Positions 1 through 7,213 of a DNA stretch of 21,205 nt are shown one piece after another; position 1 is the first letter of the stretch, and the number at the start of each line of letters is the position of its first letter. The notes under the pieces were generated by a model that was given only the letters and a program-made list of their open reading frames with translations, did no database searches and was not told where the DNA came from. The position numbers and the translations under genes were made by a program. Source of the DNA: RGIG5057 sp036653755. Its GTDB lineage: Bacteria > Bacillota > Clostridia > TANB77 > CAG-465. The stretch lies in contig JAVVTJ010000016.1 in assembly GCA_036653755.1 (NCBI GenBank), forward strand, positions 1 to 21,205, written 5' to 3'.

Positions 1-35
1 AAACATTAATTTTCCACAATATTTTTAAAATTTTT

Positions 36-68
36 AATATTAAAATATTTTTTTTAATATTCTATTTT
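36..68 (+). terminator. Possible terminator of a gene left of the window
   Basis: A 10-bp perfect inverted repeat (AATATTAAAA at 36-45, TTTTAATATT at 52-61) with a 6-nt loop is followed by a T-rich run on the plus strand. The stem is pure A/T in a very AT-rich region, so it may be chance. Confidence 0.3.
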
Positions 69-82
69 TTTGTGATATTTTG

Positions 83-111
83 TTGATTTTTGTCAATAAT
101 AATGTTATGAT
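83..111 (+). promoter_or_regulatory. Putative sigma-A promoter of the polysaccharide deacetylase
   Basis: A -35-like TTGATT (83-88) and a -10-like TATGAT (106-111) are separated by 17 bp. Transcription would begin near 118, leaving a short leader before the AAGGTG ribosome site at 130-135. A second reading, TTGTCA at 90-95 with TATTAT at 114-119, is also possible. Confidence 0.45.
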
Positions 112-141
112 ATTATTATATTTTAGATTAAGGTGAACAAA

Positions 142-1593
142 ATGATAGATTTTAAAAAAATAATAAATTATAAATTATTTATTTCTATTTGTATAATATT
201 TTCTGTTATTATGTTTTTTTTAATAATTTTAATGTTATTAAAACCAAACGTAATTATACTAGGAAATAAATTAGAGCAAGTAGAAATATATACAAAATAT
301 AAAGATAAAGGAATAATTGCTACAATTTTTGGAAAAGATATTACGTCAGAAGTACAAATATATAATAATGTAAATGCAAATAAATTAGGAACATATAAAG
401 TAATATACAATGTACCATATTTAAAAAAAGTTCCATTTGCTAAATTTAATACATATAATAGAATTGTAAATATAGTTGATAATATAAAACCTGAAATTAA
501 ACTAAATGGTGATGTAAATTATAAACAATCATACAAAACTACGTTTATTGAACCAGGTTTTAGCGCAATTGATAATTGTGATGGAGATATTACTTCAAAA
601 GTTATTACTAGTAAAGAAACAATAAATGATACTTGTTTTAAAATAATATATAAAGTTACAGATTCTTCAAAAAACGAACAAATATTAGAAAGAATTGTAA
701 ATATTGTAGATGATATTAAGCCAGAATTAAAATTAGTAGGAAGTAATATAGTTAATATACAATTAGGTGTTAATTATGCAGAACAAGGTGCTACAGCATA
801 TGATGACAAAGATGGAAATTTAACTTCAAAAATTATAATAACTGGAAAAGTAAATACACAAAAAGAAGGTCAATATATACTAACATATACAGTTACCGAT
901 AATAGTTTAAATACCGCAACAATAACTAGAATTGTTAATATTACTATACCTGGGAATAATATTTCAGGAACAATATATTTAACATTTGATGATGGTCCTA
1001 GTGCAAATATAACTCCACATATTTTAGATATATTAAAACAAAAAAATGTTAAAGCTACTTTTTTTGTTTTAAATTATGGTACAGTAAATGAATATTTAAT
1101 TAAAAGAATTGTAAATGAAGGACATACTATTGCAATACATGGTTATTCTCATGTATATAGAGAAATATATACATCTGTTGATGTTTTTATGAATAATTTT
1201 ATTTCTTTACAAAATAAAATAAAAAATTCAACTGGTGTTACAACTACAATACTTAGATTTCCCGGTGGTAGTTCAAATACTGTAAGTAGATTTAATCCAG
1301 GTATTATGACAAAACTTACTAATGAAGTATTAAATAAAGGATTTCATTATTTTGATTGGAACATAACATCAGGTGACGCAGGTGAAGTTAAAACAAAAGA
1401 AGCAGTTTACAAAAATGTTATACGTGGACTTAGTAAAGATAAAGAAAATGTTGTTTTGATGCATGATTTTAGTGGAAATTACAAAACATTATATGCACTT
1501 GAAAATATAATAGATTATGGAAATAATAATGGTTATATTTTTGATAAAATAACTGAATCAACTCCAATGGTACATCACAAAGTAGTTAATTAA
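142..1593 (+). CDS. Membrane-anchored polysaccharide deacetylase with Ig-like (DUF5011) repeats
   Basis: A cell-surface carbohydrate esterase of the NodB/CE4 family, likely removing N-acetyl groups from peptidoglycan or another envelope glycan. One N-terminal membrane segment (about residues 10-35) is followed by two clear DUF5011-type Ig-like repeats, both with the 'IKPE' entry and D-G-(D/N) motifs, and probably a divergent third in front. The C-terminal third is the catalytic domain: TFDDGPS (281-287, metal and base Asp), HGYSH (333-337, metal His pair), RFPGG from R372, DWN, and LMHDF with the last His near 441. All five NodB motifs are present, so it should be active. A GTG at 133 is in frame, but it sits inside the ribosome site AAGGTG. 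ATG at 142, six bases after that site, is the better start and gives 483 residues. It stands alone and ends at a strong bidirectional terminator. Confidence 0.9.
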   Translation: MIDFKKIINYKLFISICIIFSVIMFFLIILMLLKPNVIILGNKLEQVEIYTKYKDKGIIATIFGKDITSEVQIYNNVNANKLGTYKVIYNVPYLKKVPFAKFNTYNRIVNIVDNIKPEIKLNGDVNYKQSYKTTFIEPGFSAIDNCDGDITSKVITSKETINDTCFKIIYKVTDSSKNEQILERIVNIVDDIKPELKLVGSNIVNIQLGVNYAEQGATAYDDKDGNLTSKIIITGKVNTQKEGQYILTYTVTDNSLNTATITRIVNITIPGNNISGTIYLTFDDGPSANITPHILDILKQKNVKATFFVLNYGTVNEYLIKRIVNEGHTIAIHGYSHVYREIYTSVDVFMNNFISLQNKIKNSTGVTTTILRFPGGSSNTVSRFNPGIMTKLTNEVLNKGFHYFDWNITSGDAGEVKTKEAVYKNVIRGLSKDKENVVLMHDFSGNYKTLYALENIIDYGNNNGYIFDKITESTPMVHHKVVN

Positions 1594-1595
1594 TA

Positions 1596-1636
1596 TGTTA
1601 AAAAATAAAACTAGAAATAGTTTTATTTTTTCAACA
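1596..1636. terminator. Bidirectional intrinsic terminator
   Basis: A perfect 14-bp stem (1600-1613 with 1618-1631) closed by a GAAA tetraloop. TGTT at 1596-1599 can pair with AACA at 1633-1636 across a one-base bulge. The stem has A6 on one side and T6 on the other, so it can serve both the deacetylase on the plus strand and the convergent endopeptidase. Confidence 0.85.
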
Positions 1637-1644
1637 TTCTATAT

Positions 1645-2364
1645 TTAAATTTTAGTGCAATAATCTAAACAAACCCATCCACTTAAAGTTTTTCCCCAAT
1701 TATTATTTACTTCTAAAACATCAAATATTATTCCATTAACGTATCCACCTTGACTTCTTGCATCATATGTTAATTGACTTAATGTTTTTTTACTATAATT
1801 AGTTCCAGGACCTATTCTTACATTTAATCCTTTTGGAGTATTTACTTTATATCTACCAATAACATATTTATTAGTATCAAAATATACTCTATAATTTTTA
1901 CTATCATAGCTTCCTATTACGTTAGGTATTCCCATATAATTTGCTGGATTTAATTTTTTAATTAATTTACCATTACTGTTATATTCTCTAATTTCAACAT
2001 GTGTATGTGGTCCTGTTGTAAAACCAGTATTTCCCATTACACCAATAATTGTTGCAGGATTTACTGCTTGATTTACGCTACATTTTATTTCATTTAAATG
2101 TGCAAAAAACACTTTTTTAAACCCTTTATTATTACTATCAAATTTTATTGAAACATATAATCCAAATCCTTGTTTAGTATTATTTATATTCTCCCAACCT
2201 GCATAACTTACAATTCCATCTATAATACTATATACATTAGGATTTTGTGAATTACCCATATCAATTCCATCATGTCTTCCACTTGCATAATTATTATCTA
2301 CAACTCCATATGGATATGTTACTTTAAATATTCCTTCAAATGGTAATTTTGTTATATAACTCAT
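1645..2364 (-). CDS. M23 (LytM) peptidoglycan endopeptidase with C-terminal SH3 domain
   Basis: A zinc metallopeptidase that cuts peptide cross-links of peptidoglycan. The M23 ligands are all visible: H31 and D35 in HDGID, H89 in FAHL, and H120/H122 in HTHVE. The last 65 or so residues form a bacterial SH3 cell-wall-binding domain ('GLNVRIGPGTNYSKK', ending in GWVCLDYC). There is no signal peptide or membrane segment, because the protein starts straight at the peptidase domain ('MSYITKLPFEG'). A cell-wall hydrolase without an export signal is the layout of a phage endolysin, which needs a holin to reach the wall. Two small holin-like genes lie directly divergent from it. The start is well supported: AAGGAGAT precedes the ATG at good spacing. 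Family and catalytic class are sure; phage origin is inference. Confidence 0.9.
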   Translation of the reverse strand: MSYITKLPFEGIFKVTYPYGVVDNNYASGRHDGIDMGNSQNPNVYSIIDGIVSYAGWENINNTKQGFGLYVSIKFDSNNKGFKKVFFAHLNEIKCSVNQAVNPATIIGVMGNTGFTTGPHTHVEIREYNSNGKLIKKLNPANYMGIPNVIGSYDSKNYRVYFDTNKYVIGRYKVNTPKGLNVRIGPGTNYSKKTLSQLTYDARSQGGYVNGIIFDVLEVNNNWGKTLSGWVCLDYCTKI

Positions 2365-2470
2365 AATTCCATCTCCTTTGCTATATCATCCATTTTTTCT
2401 ATTACTTCATTTTCCAATTAAACCATCTCCAATATATTATATGTTTAATAATCTATTTTGTTATAGCTTG

Positions 2471-2500
2471 TTTAACTTATATAGTTTAATAGAATATAAT
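2471..2500 (+). promoter_or_regulatory. Putative promoter of the holin-like pair
   Basis: A perfect -10 TATAAT (2495-2500) lies 18 bp after a weak -35-like TTTAAC (2471-2476). The start of transcription would fall near 2507, inside the palindrome at 2504-2529. Confidence 0.5.
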
Positions 2501-2503
2501 AAA

Positions 2504-2529
2504 GTATAAGATATAACTATATCTTATAC
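2504..2529. promoter_or_regulatory. 26-bp perfect palindrome, probable operator
   Basis: Two perfect 12-bp arms (GTATAAGATATA and its complement) flank a 2-bp centre. The element covers the predicted transcription start and ends 15 bp before the ATG at 2545, with the ribosome site GAAGGG between. The position fits a repressor site. As RNA it could instead form a leader hairpin. No T-run follows, so it is not a normal terminator. Confidence 0.5.
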
Positions 2530-2544
2530 AGAAGGGTGTTATAA

Positions 2545-2754
2545 ATGAAAAAATTATGTAAACATTTTTGTATACCATGTATAACTTTATCTATCTTATC
2601 AATTTTATTTATTTTTAAAATCTCTTGCATAACAAATTTTTATAATATAAGTTTAGAATTAGTTTTAACAATTTTAGTAGCTTGTATATTTATATTAATA
2701 GGTATATTTACAGATTCAACTTATATTTTTAAAAGAAAATTAGGAAAAAAATGA
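2545..2754 (+). CDS. Small two-span membrane protein, holin-like
   Basis: A 69-residue protein with two hydrophobic segments (about 9-27 and 36-57) and a basic C-terminal tail (KRKLGKK). It is not recognised by family. Size, topology and charged tail fit a phage holin, but also many unrelated small membrane proteins. Its stop overlaps the start of the next gene by 4 bases (ATGA at 2751-2754), so the two are translationally coupled. The gene is preceded by GAAGGGTG and by the 26-bp palindrome. Divergence from a leaderless endolysin-type peptidase is the main reason to suspect a role in lysis or export. Confidence 0.6.
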   Translation: MKKLCKHFCIPCITLSILSILFIFKISCITNFYNISLELVLTILVACIFILIGIFTDSTYIFKRKLGKK

Positions 2755-2933
2755 AGAAAATTTTAGAAAAATTAAGAGATCCTATTTTATTAAGTAGTAT
2801 AATATCAACAATATTTTTAGTTTTATCTAGTTTAAATATAATAAAAATACCAGATCAAACTATTAATACTATAATTAGTTTTATCATGACCATACTTTCT
2901 ATATTAGGAATATTAAACACAAAAAATAAATAA
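2751..2933 (+). CDS. Small membrane protein resembling phage holins
   Basis: A 60-residue protein with a basic N-terminus (MKKILEKLRDP), two hydrophobic spans (about 12-30 and 36-55) and a short polar tail ending LGILNTKNK. The start '...LRDP' plus a terminal 'LGILN' followed by Lys/Asn recalls small phage holins of the phi-LC3 class. That is resemblance only; no diagnostic motif was identified. It is the second gene of a two-gene unit with a 4-base overlap, and it ends at a long bidirectional terminator. Confidence 0.6.
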   Translation: MKKILEKLRDPILLSSIISTIFLVLSSLNIIKIPDQTINTIISFIMTILSILGILNTKNK

Positions 2934-2938
2934 AGTAT

Positions 2939-2978
2939 ACAAAAAGAAACTACATTATAAAATGTAGTTTCTTTTTGT
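2939..2978. terminator. Bidirectional intrinsic terminator, 18-bp perfect stem
   Basis: A perfect inverted repeat (2939-2956 with 2961-2978, ATAA loop). A5 and T5 tracts at the outer ends suit termination from both sides. It separates the holin-like pair from the convergent ytfJ, whose stop codon begins at its very edge. Confidence 0.9.
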
Positions 2979-3397
2979 TATTCAACAACTATTTCTTTTG
3001 GTTTTTTATCAAATGATTTATTTACAAAATCATTAACTTTGTTCATCAAATCAGGAAGTAGATCAACTAATTTATCTATTGGTGTAGTATTATTTAAAGT
3101 AAGTAAATTTGTTTGACCGTCTTTAACTACTAAAAATGCCATTGGTGAAATGTTTACACCTGCGCCACTTCCACCTCCAAATGGTAGTTTAGGACTTTCT
3201 GAATATTTATTTATTTTATTTGTATTAAATTCACTACCTCCTGCTGCAAAACCAAATGCTACTTTTGAAACTGGTATAATAACCGTTCCATCTGGCGTTG
3301 TTACAATATCTCCAATTATAGTATTTACATCAACCATTGTTTCTAGTGAAGACATTGCTGTTACCATTAAACTTTCTATTGGATGCTGATTTTCCAT
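2978..3397 (-). CDS. ytfJ: Sporulation protein YtfJ (GerW family)
   Basis: A GerW/YtfJ family protein. In Bacillus the family is made during sporulation and is needed for normal spore germination; the biochemical role is unknown. The family signature is clear: HPIESLM near the N-terminus, then MVDVNTIIGD, TPDGTVIIPVSKVAFGFAAGG, a Gly-rich FGGGSGAGV stretch and the 'SPMAFLVV' segment. I place the start at the ATG at 3395-3397 ('MENQHPIESL'), which matches the usual family N-terminus and lies about 11 bases after GAGAGG. The in-frame ATG at 3404-3406 is only two bases from that site. It follows a DUF2953 gene, the same pairing as ytfI-ytfJ in Bacillus, and the two reading frames overlap by 68 bases or more. 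Confidence 0.92.
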   Translation of the reverse strand: MENQHPIESLMVTAMSSLETMVDVNTIIGDIVTTPDGTVIIPVSKVAFGFAAGGSEFNTNKINKYSESPKLPFGGGSGAGVNISPMAFLVVKDGQTNLLTLNNTTPIDKLVDLLPDLMNKVNDFVNKSFDKKPKEIVVE

Positions 3398-3941
3398 ATT
3401 TTTCATTACCTCTCTTTTTTAATTTAAAAATATAATATAATACTTTTATAAGCTTAAATATAATATCTGTAAATTTTGCTGTTATTATACATTCTAATTT
3501 AAATTTTGTTGTTTTTTCATAAGAAGTTATATTATATAATAATTCATCTGTATTTATTTGATTTATTCTTTTAGTAATTATTATAGATATTACAGTATTT
3601 ATTAAAGTAATCAGATACGCATTTAATATATAATCTTGTGTATTTATATTTAAGACAAAATTCAATTTATCAATTTTAACATTATTTAATAATTTTTTTA
3701 AATTTTTTACTAATAACTTTACATCAGTAAATTCTATATGTTTTAAATAATTATGTAGTTCAATTTTTGCTGTTTCCATACCTTTTTCTTCTATTTTTTT
3801 TATATTTTGTACATTAGTATATATCTTAATTTTATTTAAAATATATATTTCGATTTTTACATTTTCATCTATATTTATTTTAACTTTAAATTTAAGCAAA
3901 AAAACAAATAATAATATTAGAAGAATAATTATTTTAAACAT
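3330..3941 (-). CDS. ytfI: DUF2953 membrane-associated protein (YtfI-like)
   Basis: A 203-residue protein with one N-terminal membrane segment (residues 2-17) followed by a Lys/Ile/Asn-rich soluble part. Assignment to DUF2953 (YtfI) rests on size, the N-terminal anchor, the 'KIEIYILNKIKIYT' type beta-rich start and its position directly before ytfJ. Its function is unknown, but the pairing points to sporulation. The ribosome site GGTGAG is close to the ATG. Oddly, the frame runs on past 'KKRGNEKYGK' for about 20 residues inside ytfJ. This tail reads the ytfJ start in another frame and looks unlike family sequence, so an ancestral stop may have been lost. Confidence 0.7.
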   Translation of the reverse strand: MFKIIILLILLFVFLLKFKVKINIDENVKIEIYILNKIKIYTNVQNIKKIEEKGMETAKIELHNYLKHIEFTDVKLLVKNLKKLLNNVKIDKLNFVLNINTQDYILNAYLITLINTVISIIITKRINQINTDELLYNITSYEKTTKFKLECIITAKFTDIIFKLIKVLYYIFKLKKRGNEKYGKSASNRKFNGNSNVFTRNNG

Positions 3942-3981
3942 ACTCTCACCAATATTATTATTTGCTATATTTTATAATTTA

Positions 3982-4710
3982 TTAATTAAATGTCAAATTT
4001 AATTTATCATAAGGAATAGTTACGCTAAATTCTCCATATGCATAAGGAGCTACTTGATATCTTTCAAATAAAATTTTTATTCCTTCTTTTGTAAGTACAA
4101 AGTTTTTAAAATTTTCTTTATTTGGTTTTGTACCTTCTTTAAGAAAATCTTCTAATTTATATTTTTTGATTTTTTGATTTTTACTTAATGATTCAAAAGA
4201 ATATTTTGATAATATATTTAAAATGTTATTATTCATTTCTATTAATAAATCTATATTTATAATTTTATCATTTTTTATATCATAATTTATAGTGTAAATT
4301 ACAGTATTAGGATGTGCCCCCATAAAATCTTCCATTATATGAAATGAAAAACTTATATAATTATTATATTTAAAAACATCAAAGTTTCCAAGTAATCTAT
4401 ATTTTCTATCATCTTGTACATCTTGTTTAAAACTATTTACTACATCTTTTATAAAATTATTTATATATGTATTTAACGAGTTATATTTTGTAACAGGATA
4501 ATATATTTCTATATTTGAATTTATATACTTTTCGTTATATTTTTGTACAACATAATTTTCATTATTCATTGCAACTGACATAACATTTATTGATTTAACT
4601 TTATTTAAGCTAACTAAATTTACATTATTAAAAGTATACATTATACTAAATATTGTTAATAATATAATAATACCTAAAATTAATATACTTGTAACATTTA
4701 CTTTATTCAT
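3982..4710 (-). CDS. Membrane-anchored DUF3298 domain protein (RsiV/PdaC C-terminal type)
   Basis: A single N-terminal membrane segment (about residues 7-26) is followed by an extracytoplasmic region. The C-terminal half carries the DUF3298 signature: 'GAHPNTVIYTINYDI', a short acidic helix 'NIDLLIE', then 'FVLTKEGIKILFERYQVAPYA' (split here across two conserved blocks) and 'VTIPYDKL'. This domain occurs in RsiV, an anti-sigma factor that binds lysozyme, and in the deacetylase PdaC. No catalytic or sigma-binding domain is attached here, so a ligand-binding or sensing role outside the membrane is the most that can be inferred. An upstream ATG at 4720-4722 is in frame, but ATG at 4708-4710, five bases after GGTGG, is preferred. 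That ribosome site lies inside the terminator-like hairpin of the gene before it. Confidence 0.75.
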   Translation of the reverse strand: MNKVNVTSILILGIIILLTIFSIMYTFNNVNLVSLNKVKSINVMSVAMNNENYVVQKYNEKYINSNIEIYYPVTKYNSLNTYINNFIKDVVNSFKQDVQDDRKYRLLGNFDVFKYNNYISFSFHIMEDFMGAHPNTVIYTINYDIKNDKIINIDLLIEMNNNILNILSKYSFESLSKNQKIKKYKLEDFLKEGTKPNKENFKNFVLTKEGIKILFERYQVAPYAYGEFSVTIPYDKLNLTFN

Positions 4711-4750
4711 AAAAACCACCATTACATTTTATTCAGTAATAGTGGTTTTT
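4711..4750 (-). terminator. Terminator-like hairpin containing the next gene's ribosome site
   Basis: On the minus strand, 15-nt arms (4736-4750 and 4711-4725, one mismatch) enclose a 10-nt loop. The hairpin begins 5 bases after the dgkA stop, and its 3' arm ends in GGTGGTTTTT. The T5 run follows at once and then the ATG of the DUF3298 gene. The same GGTGG that closes the stem is the only ribosome site for that ATG. Confidence 0.65.
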
Positions 4751-4754
4751 ATAG

Positions 4755-5549
4755 CTAGATTGTCAAAAAATCTAATAAATATGGTCTTAAAAGTACTATT
4801 TGATAAATTATAAGTACAAGTAAAACACCTAACAATGCACTAAATATCATATATCCTACTTTTGTTTTTTGATCTTCTACTTTTATTTGTGCTATTATTA
4901 TACTAAGTACTAATGCTACAAAACCAACTAACATACGTTTTGTTACTAGATATACATATGTTGTCATTGCAAAAGCAAGAGTTACTCTAACACTTGGATA
5001 TGTTGCAACATATCCTTTTTTCTTTGAAAAAAATCCTTTTAATATAACTACTAAAATTATAACTGCAAACATTATTGTAAACAATATATATATTTTTGAA
5101 TCTAGTATACTACTTAAAACTGAATTTGTAGCCATATATATTTTATCTGCAAATAAAAAATATGATACAACAACAGCAACTAGTGCAGAAACAAAAACTC
5201 CACCTGCTGCTATATCTTTTGCAGCTTTTGCTCTATCATCATATTTATCTGTAATTAAATCAACTACATATTCAACAGTTGAATTGATCATTTCTGCAAA
5301 TATAACAAAACCTATTGTAAGACATAAACAAGCAAATTCTGTTTTTGTAAAATCAAAAAATAAACTTGTAATAAGTACTAAAAGTCCTATAACATAATCT
5401 ATTCTTAAATTACGTTCTGTTTTAAATGCACATATAACACCATCAATAGCATGTTTTATAGCTGTATAAAAGTTTTTATTTTTTATGTTTTTTAATTTTT
5501 CTAAATTTTCTTCTTTTATTTCTACACTACCATCTTTTGTCTTTTTCAT
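4755..5549 (-). CDS. dgkA: Diacylglycerol/undecaprenol kinase fused to a degenerate PAP2 domain
   Basis: The N-terminal half is an intact DgkA-family lipid kinase: 'AFKTERNLRID', three membrane spans, and the catalytic segment 'FAEMINSTVEYVVD...RAKAAKDIAAG' with the Glu, Asn, Lys and Asp of the family. In Gram-positives this enzyme phosphorylates undecaprenol, recycling the lipid carrier for cell-wall polymers. The C-terminal half has four or more spans arranged like the PAP2 phosphatase often fused to DgkA in Clostridia. However, the 'PSGH' motif reads PSVR and the second catalytic 'R..GxH' region reads 'KVEDQKTKVGY', so both active-site histidines are gone. Phosphatase activity is therefore unlikely. 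The start is ATG at 5547-5549 with GAGGTG in front; a TTG at 5559 is in frame but lies upstream of that site. It follows ybeY as in the Bacillus order. Confidence 0.88.
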   Translation of the reverse strand: MKKTKDGSVEIKEENLEKLKNIKNKNFYTAIKHAIDGVICAFKTERNLRIDYVIGLLVLITSLFFDFTKTEFACLCLTIGFVIFAEMINSTVEYVVDLITDKYDDRAKAAKDIAAGGVFVSALVAVVVSYFLFADKIYMATNSVLSSILDSKIYILFTIMFAVIILVVILKGFFSKKKGYVATYPSVRVTLAFAMTTYVYLVTKRMLVGFVALVLSIIIAQIKVEDQKTKVGYMIFSALLGVLLVLIIYQIVLLRPYLLDFLTI

Positions 5550-5550
5550 T

Positions 5551-6016
5551 CTACACCTCAATACTACTTAATATTTTTTCTTCTAATTCTCTCATTTCTT
5601 TTTTATCGCTTTCTATCATATGATCATATCCGAAGTAAATGACATACACCATGAGTTATCATATATAAAAGTTCTCTTTTTTGTCCTGTACCATATTCAA
5701 TAGCTTGAGATTTTACAACATCTAAACATATTATAATATCACCAATTTCAACTTCATCAAATTTAAGATTTTTAAATTCATCTTTTTCAAATATTGGGAA
5801 AGAAAGTACATCTGTCTCACTATCTACATTTCTATATTCTTTATTTATTTTTTTTATTTCTTCTTTACTTACTGACTGTATAGATAAATATATATTTTTG
5901 TTTGTAATATTATTTAATTTTAATGCTTCCTCTACTATTTTTGTAATATATATCTTTATTTCATTTTCTGGTATATCGTTTATAACTAAACTTTCATCTA
6001 AATCTAAATTTATCAT
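5551..6016 (-). CDS. ybeY: Endoribonuclease YbeY, reading frame broken by one extra base
   Basis: YbeY is a zinc-dependent RNase-like protein needed for 16S rRNA 3'-end maturation and ribosome quality control. The body is typical: 'INKEYRNVDSETDVLSFP', 'IGDIIICLDVV' and 'ELLYMITHGVCHLL'. The zinc motif should read H-G-x-x-H-L-x-G-Y-D-H. Instead, after ...CAT TTA CTT the frame reads CGG ATA TGA and stops at 5624. Skipping one base (5632) restores GGA TAT GAT CAT, i.e. GYDH, followed by 'MIESDKKEMRELEEKIL' and a TAG at 5551-5553, one base before the dgkA ATG. The restored protein has 154 residues, the normal family length. Without the shift, the third zinc His and the C-terminal helix are missing. 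Causes could be a sequencing or assembly error, a real mutation, or +1 recoding. The start lies 2 bases after the yqfD stop. Confidence 0.85.
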
Positions 6017-6018
6017 AA

Positions 6019-7209
6019 CTATTGTAACCTTTCTACAAACTTTCCAATTCTTTCATTAACAGTATACACTTTTTTATATATTATTCCATCATCTTTTTCA
6101 ATTATTTCTAATTTTTCATCTAATAAATTACCTTCATTTAATGTTTTTACTAAATCATTTATATACTTATCTGAATCAATATTACCATTTTGCAATATTT
6201 GCTCTTTATTTGAAGTTAATTCATTTTCAGTATATTTATTAAATGTGTATAAATCAAAAGATACATTATTTCCAAATATATTAAAATTTTTACTTAGTTT
6301 AAGTTTATCATATTTTAGTTCCTTTTTCAAATAATTGATATAAAATTCTTTATTATTTATAGAAAAACCTATATTGTATTTAGATTTATCATAATATACT
6401 TTTATAATATTTTTATATTTATATTCTTTTTCAAATATATATTGTGATTTTATTTTAACAATTCCACTAGCATGCACTACTTCTGGCTCTAATACTTTAC
6501 TATATATTTTTCCTTCAATAAGCATAGTACCATTTTCTACATAACTACCTTCTTTTAGTATTGCTGTTCCATTTTCTGGTATTATTTTTGATATAATTCC
6601 AACTTTATCTGATACAATATCGCCAAATACATTACTTTGTTTATTTTTATCATTTAGCACAACTTTTTCAACTATTTTAACATCAACATAAGTTCCATTT
6701 ACTTCCATACCTATCCATGAAAATTCAGGTATAGAACTTCTTAATTTTTTTAATACTTCATTTTTATTAAGTCCTAATTTAAATTTACCAACATGTATAC
6801 CAGAATCTTTTAATTTTTCTAAAATAATTTCATTACTTATACTATTATTACCAGTTATATTTATATTCCATACAAAACAAGTGGATAAAACAGAAATAAT
6901 TATTAGCAATGCAAATAAATATACCAATATTTTTCTTTTTCTATATCTAAATAATATAAAATATGCTCCTTTTTTTTCTTTAATTTTAACTTTACATTTT
7001 GTTTTTTTAGCTACTTTCTTTAATTTTTTAAATTCACAAATATGCATTCTAAATCTTATAATACCACTTACAATATTTCGTATATCCCATATCTTTATAT
7101 TATTTATTTTACAAAGATTTATAAATCTTTCTGTAAAAAAACCTTCTATCTCAACAGTTACAATACCACCTAAATTTTTAACTTTATCAAATAATTTAAT
7201 AACAATCAC
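6019..7209 (-). CDS. yqfD: Sporulation protein YqfD
   Basis: YqfD is a membrane protein of the sporulation programme (mother-cell expressed in Bacillus); its mechanism is unknown. The N-terminal cytoplasmic part has the family pattern 'GGIVTVEIEGFFTERFINLC' and a 'KKVAKKTKCKVKIKEKKG' stretch. A single membrane span (about residues 93-115) is followed by 'NITGNNSISNEII' and a long extracytoplasmic domain with 'FSWIGMEVNGTYVDVKIVEK', all hallmarks of YqfD. Length (about 396) is normal. The start is unclear: the first in-frame codon is GTG at 7207-7209, overlapping its own AAGGAAG site. The codons at better spacing are ATT, so either strict coupling to yqfC or a rare ATT start is possible. The yqfC stop lies 5 bases upstream. 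Confidence 0.93.
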   Translation of the reverse strand: MIVIKLFDKVKNLGGIVTVEIEGFFTERFINLCKINNIKIWDIRNIVSGIIRFRMHICEFKKLKKVAKKTKCKVKIKEKKGAYFILFRYRKRKILVYLFALLIIISVLSTCFVWNINITGNNSISNEIILEKLKDSGIHVGKFKLGLNKNEVLKKLRSSIPEFSWIGMEVNGTYVDVKIVEKVVLNDKNKQSNVFGDIVSDKVGIISKIIPENGTAILKEGSYVENGTMLIEGKIYSKVLEPEVVHASGIVKIKSQYIFEKEYKYKNIIKVYYDKSKYNIGFSINNKEFYINYLKKELKYDKLKLSKNFNIFGNNVSFDLYTFNKYTENELTSNKEQILQNGNIDSDKYINDLVKTLNEGNLLDEKLEIIEKDDGIIYKKVYTVNERIGKFVERLQ

Positions 7210-7213
7210 TTCC

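Noticed and set aside
168..410. Minus-strand open frame inside the deacetylase gene
   Set aside because: It is antisense to a clear protein with full motifs and has no ribosome site or family pattern. The same holds for 3150-3389 (+), 6881-7258 (+), 8522-8746 (-), 15288-15503 (+) and 19495-19983 (+).
2504..2529. Palindrome as an intrinsic terminator
   Set aside because: No T-run follows on either strand, and it sits directly before a gene start with a TATAAT box upstream.
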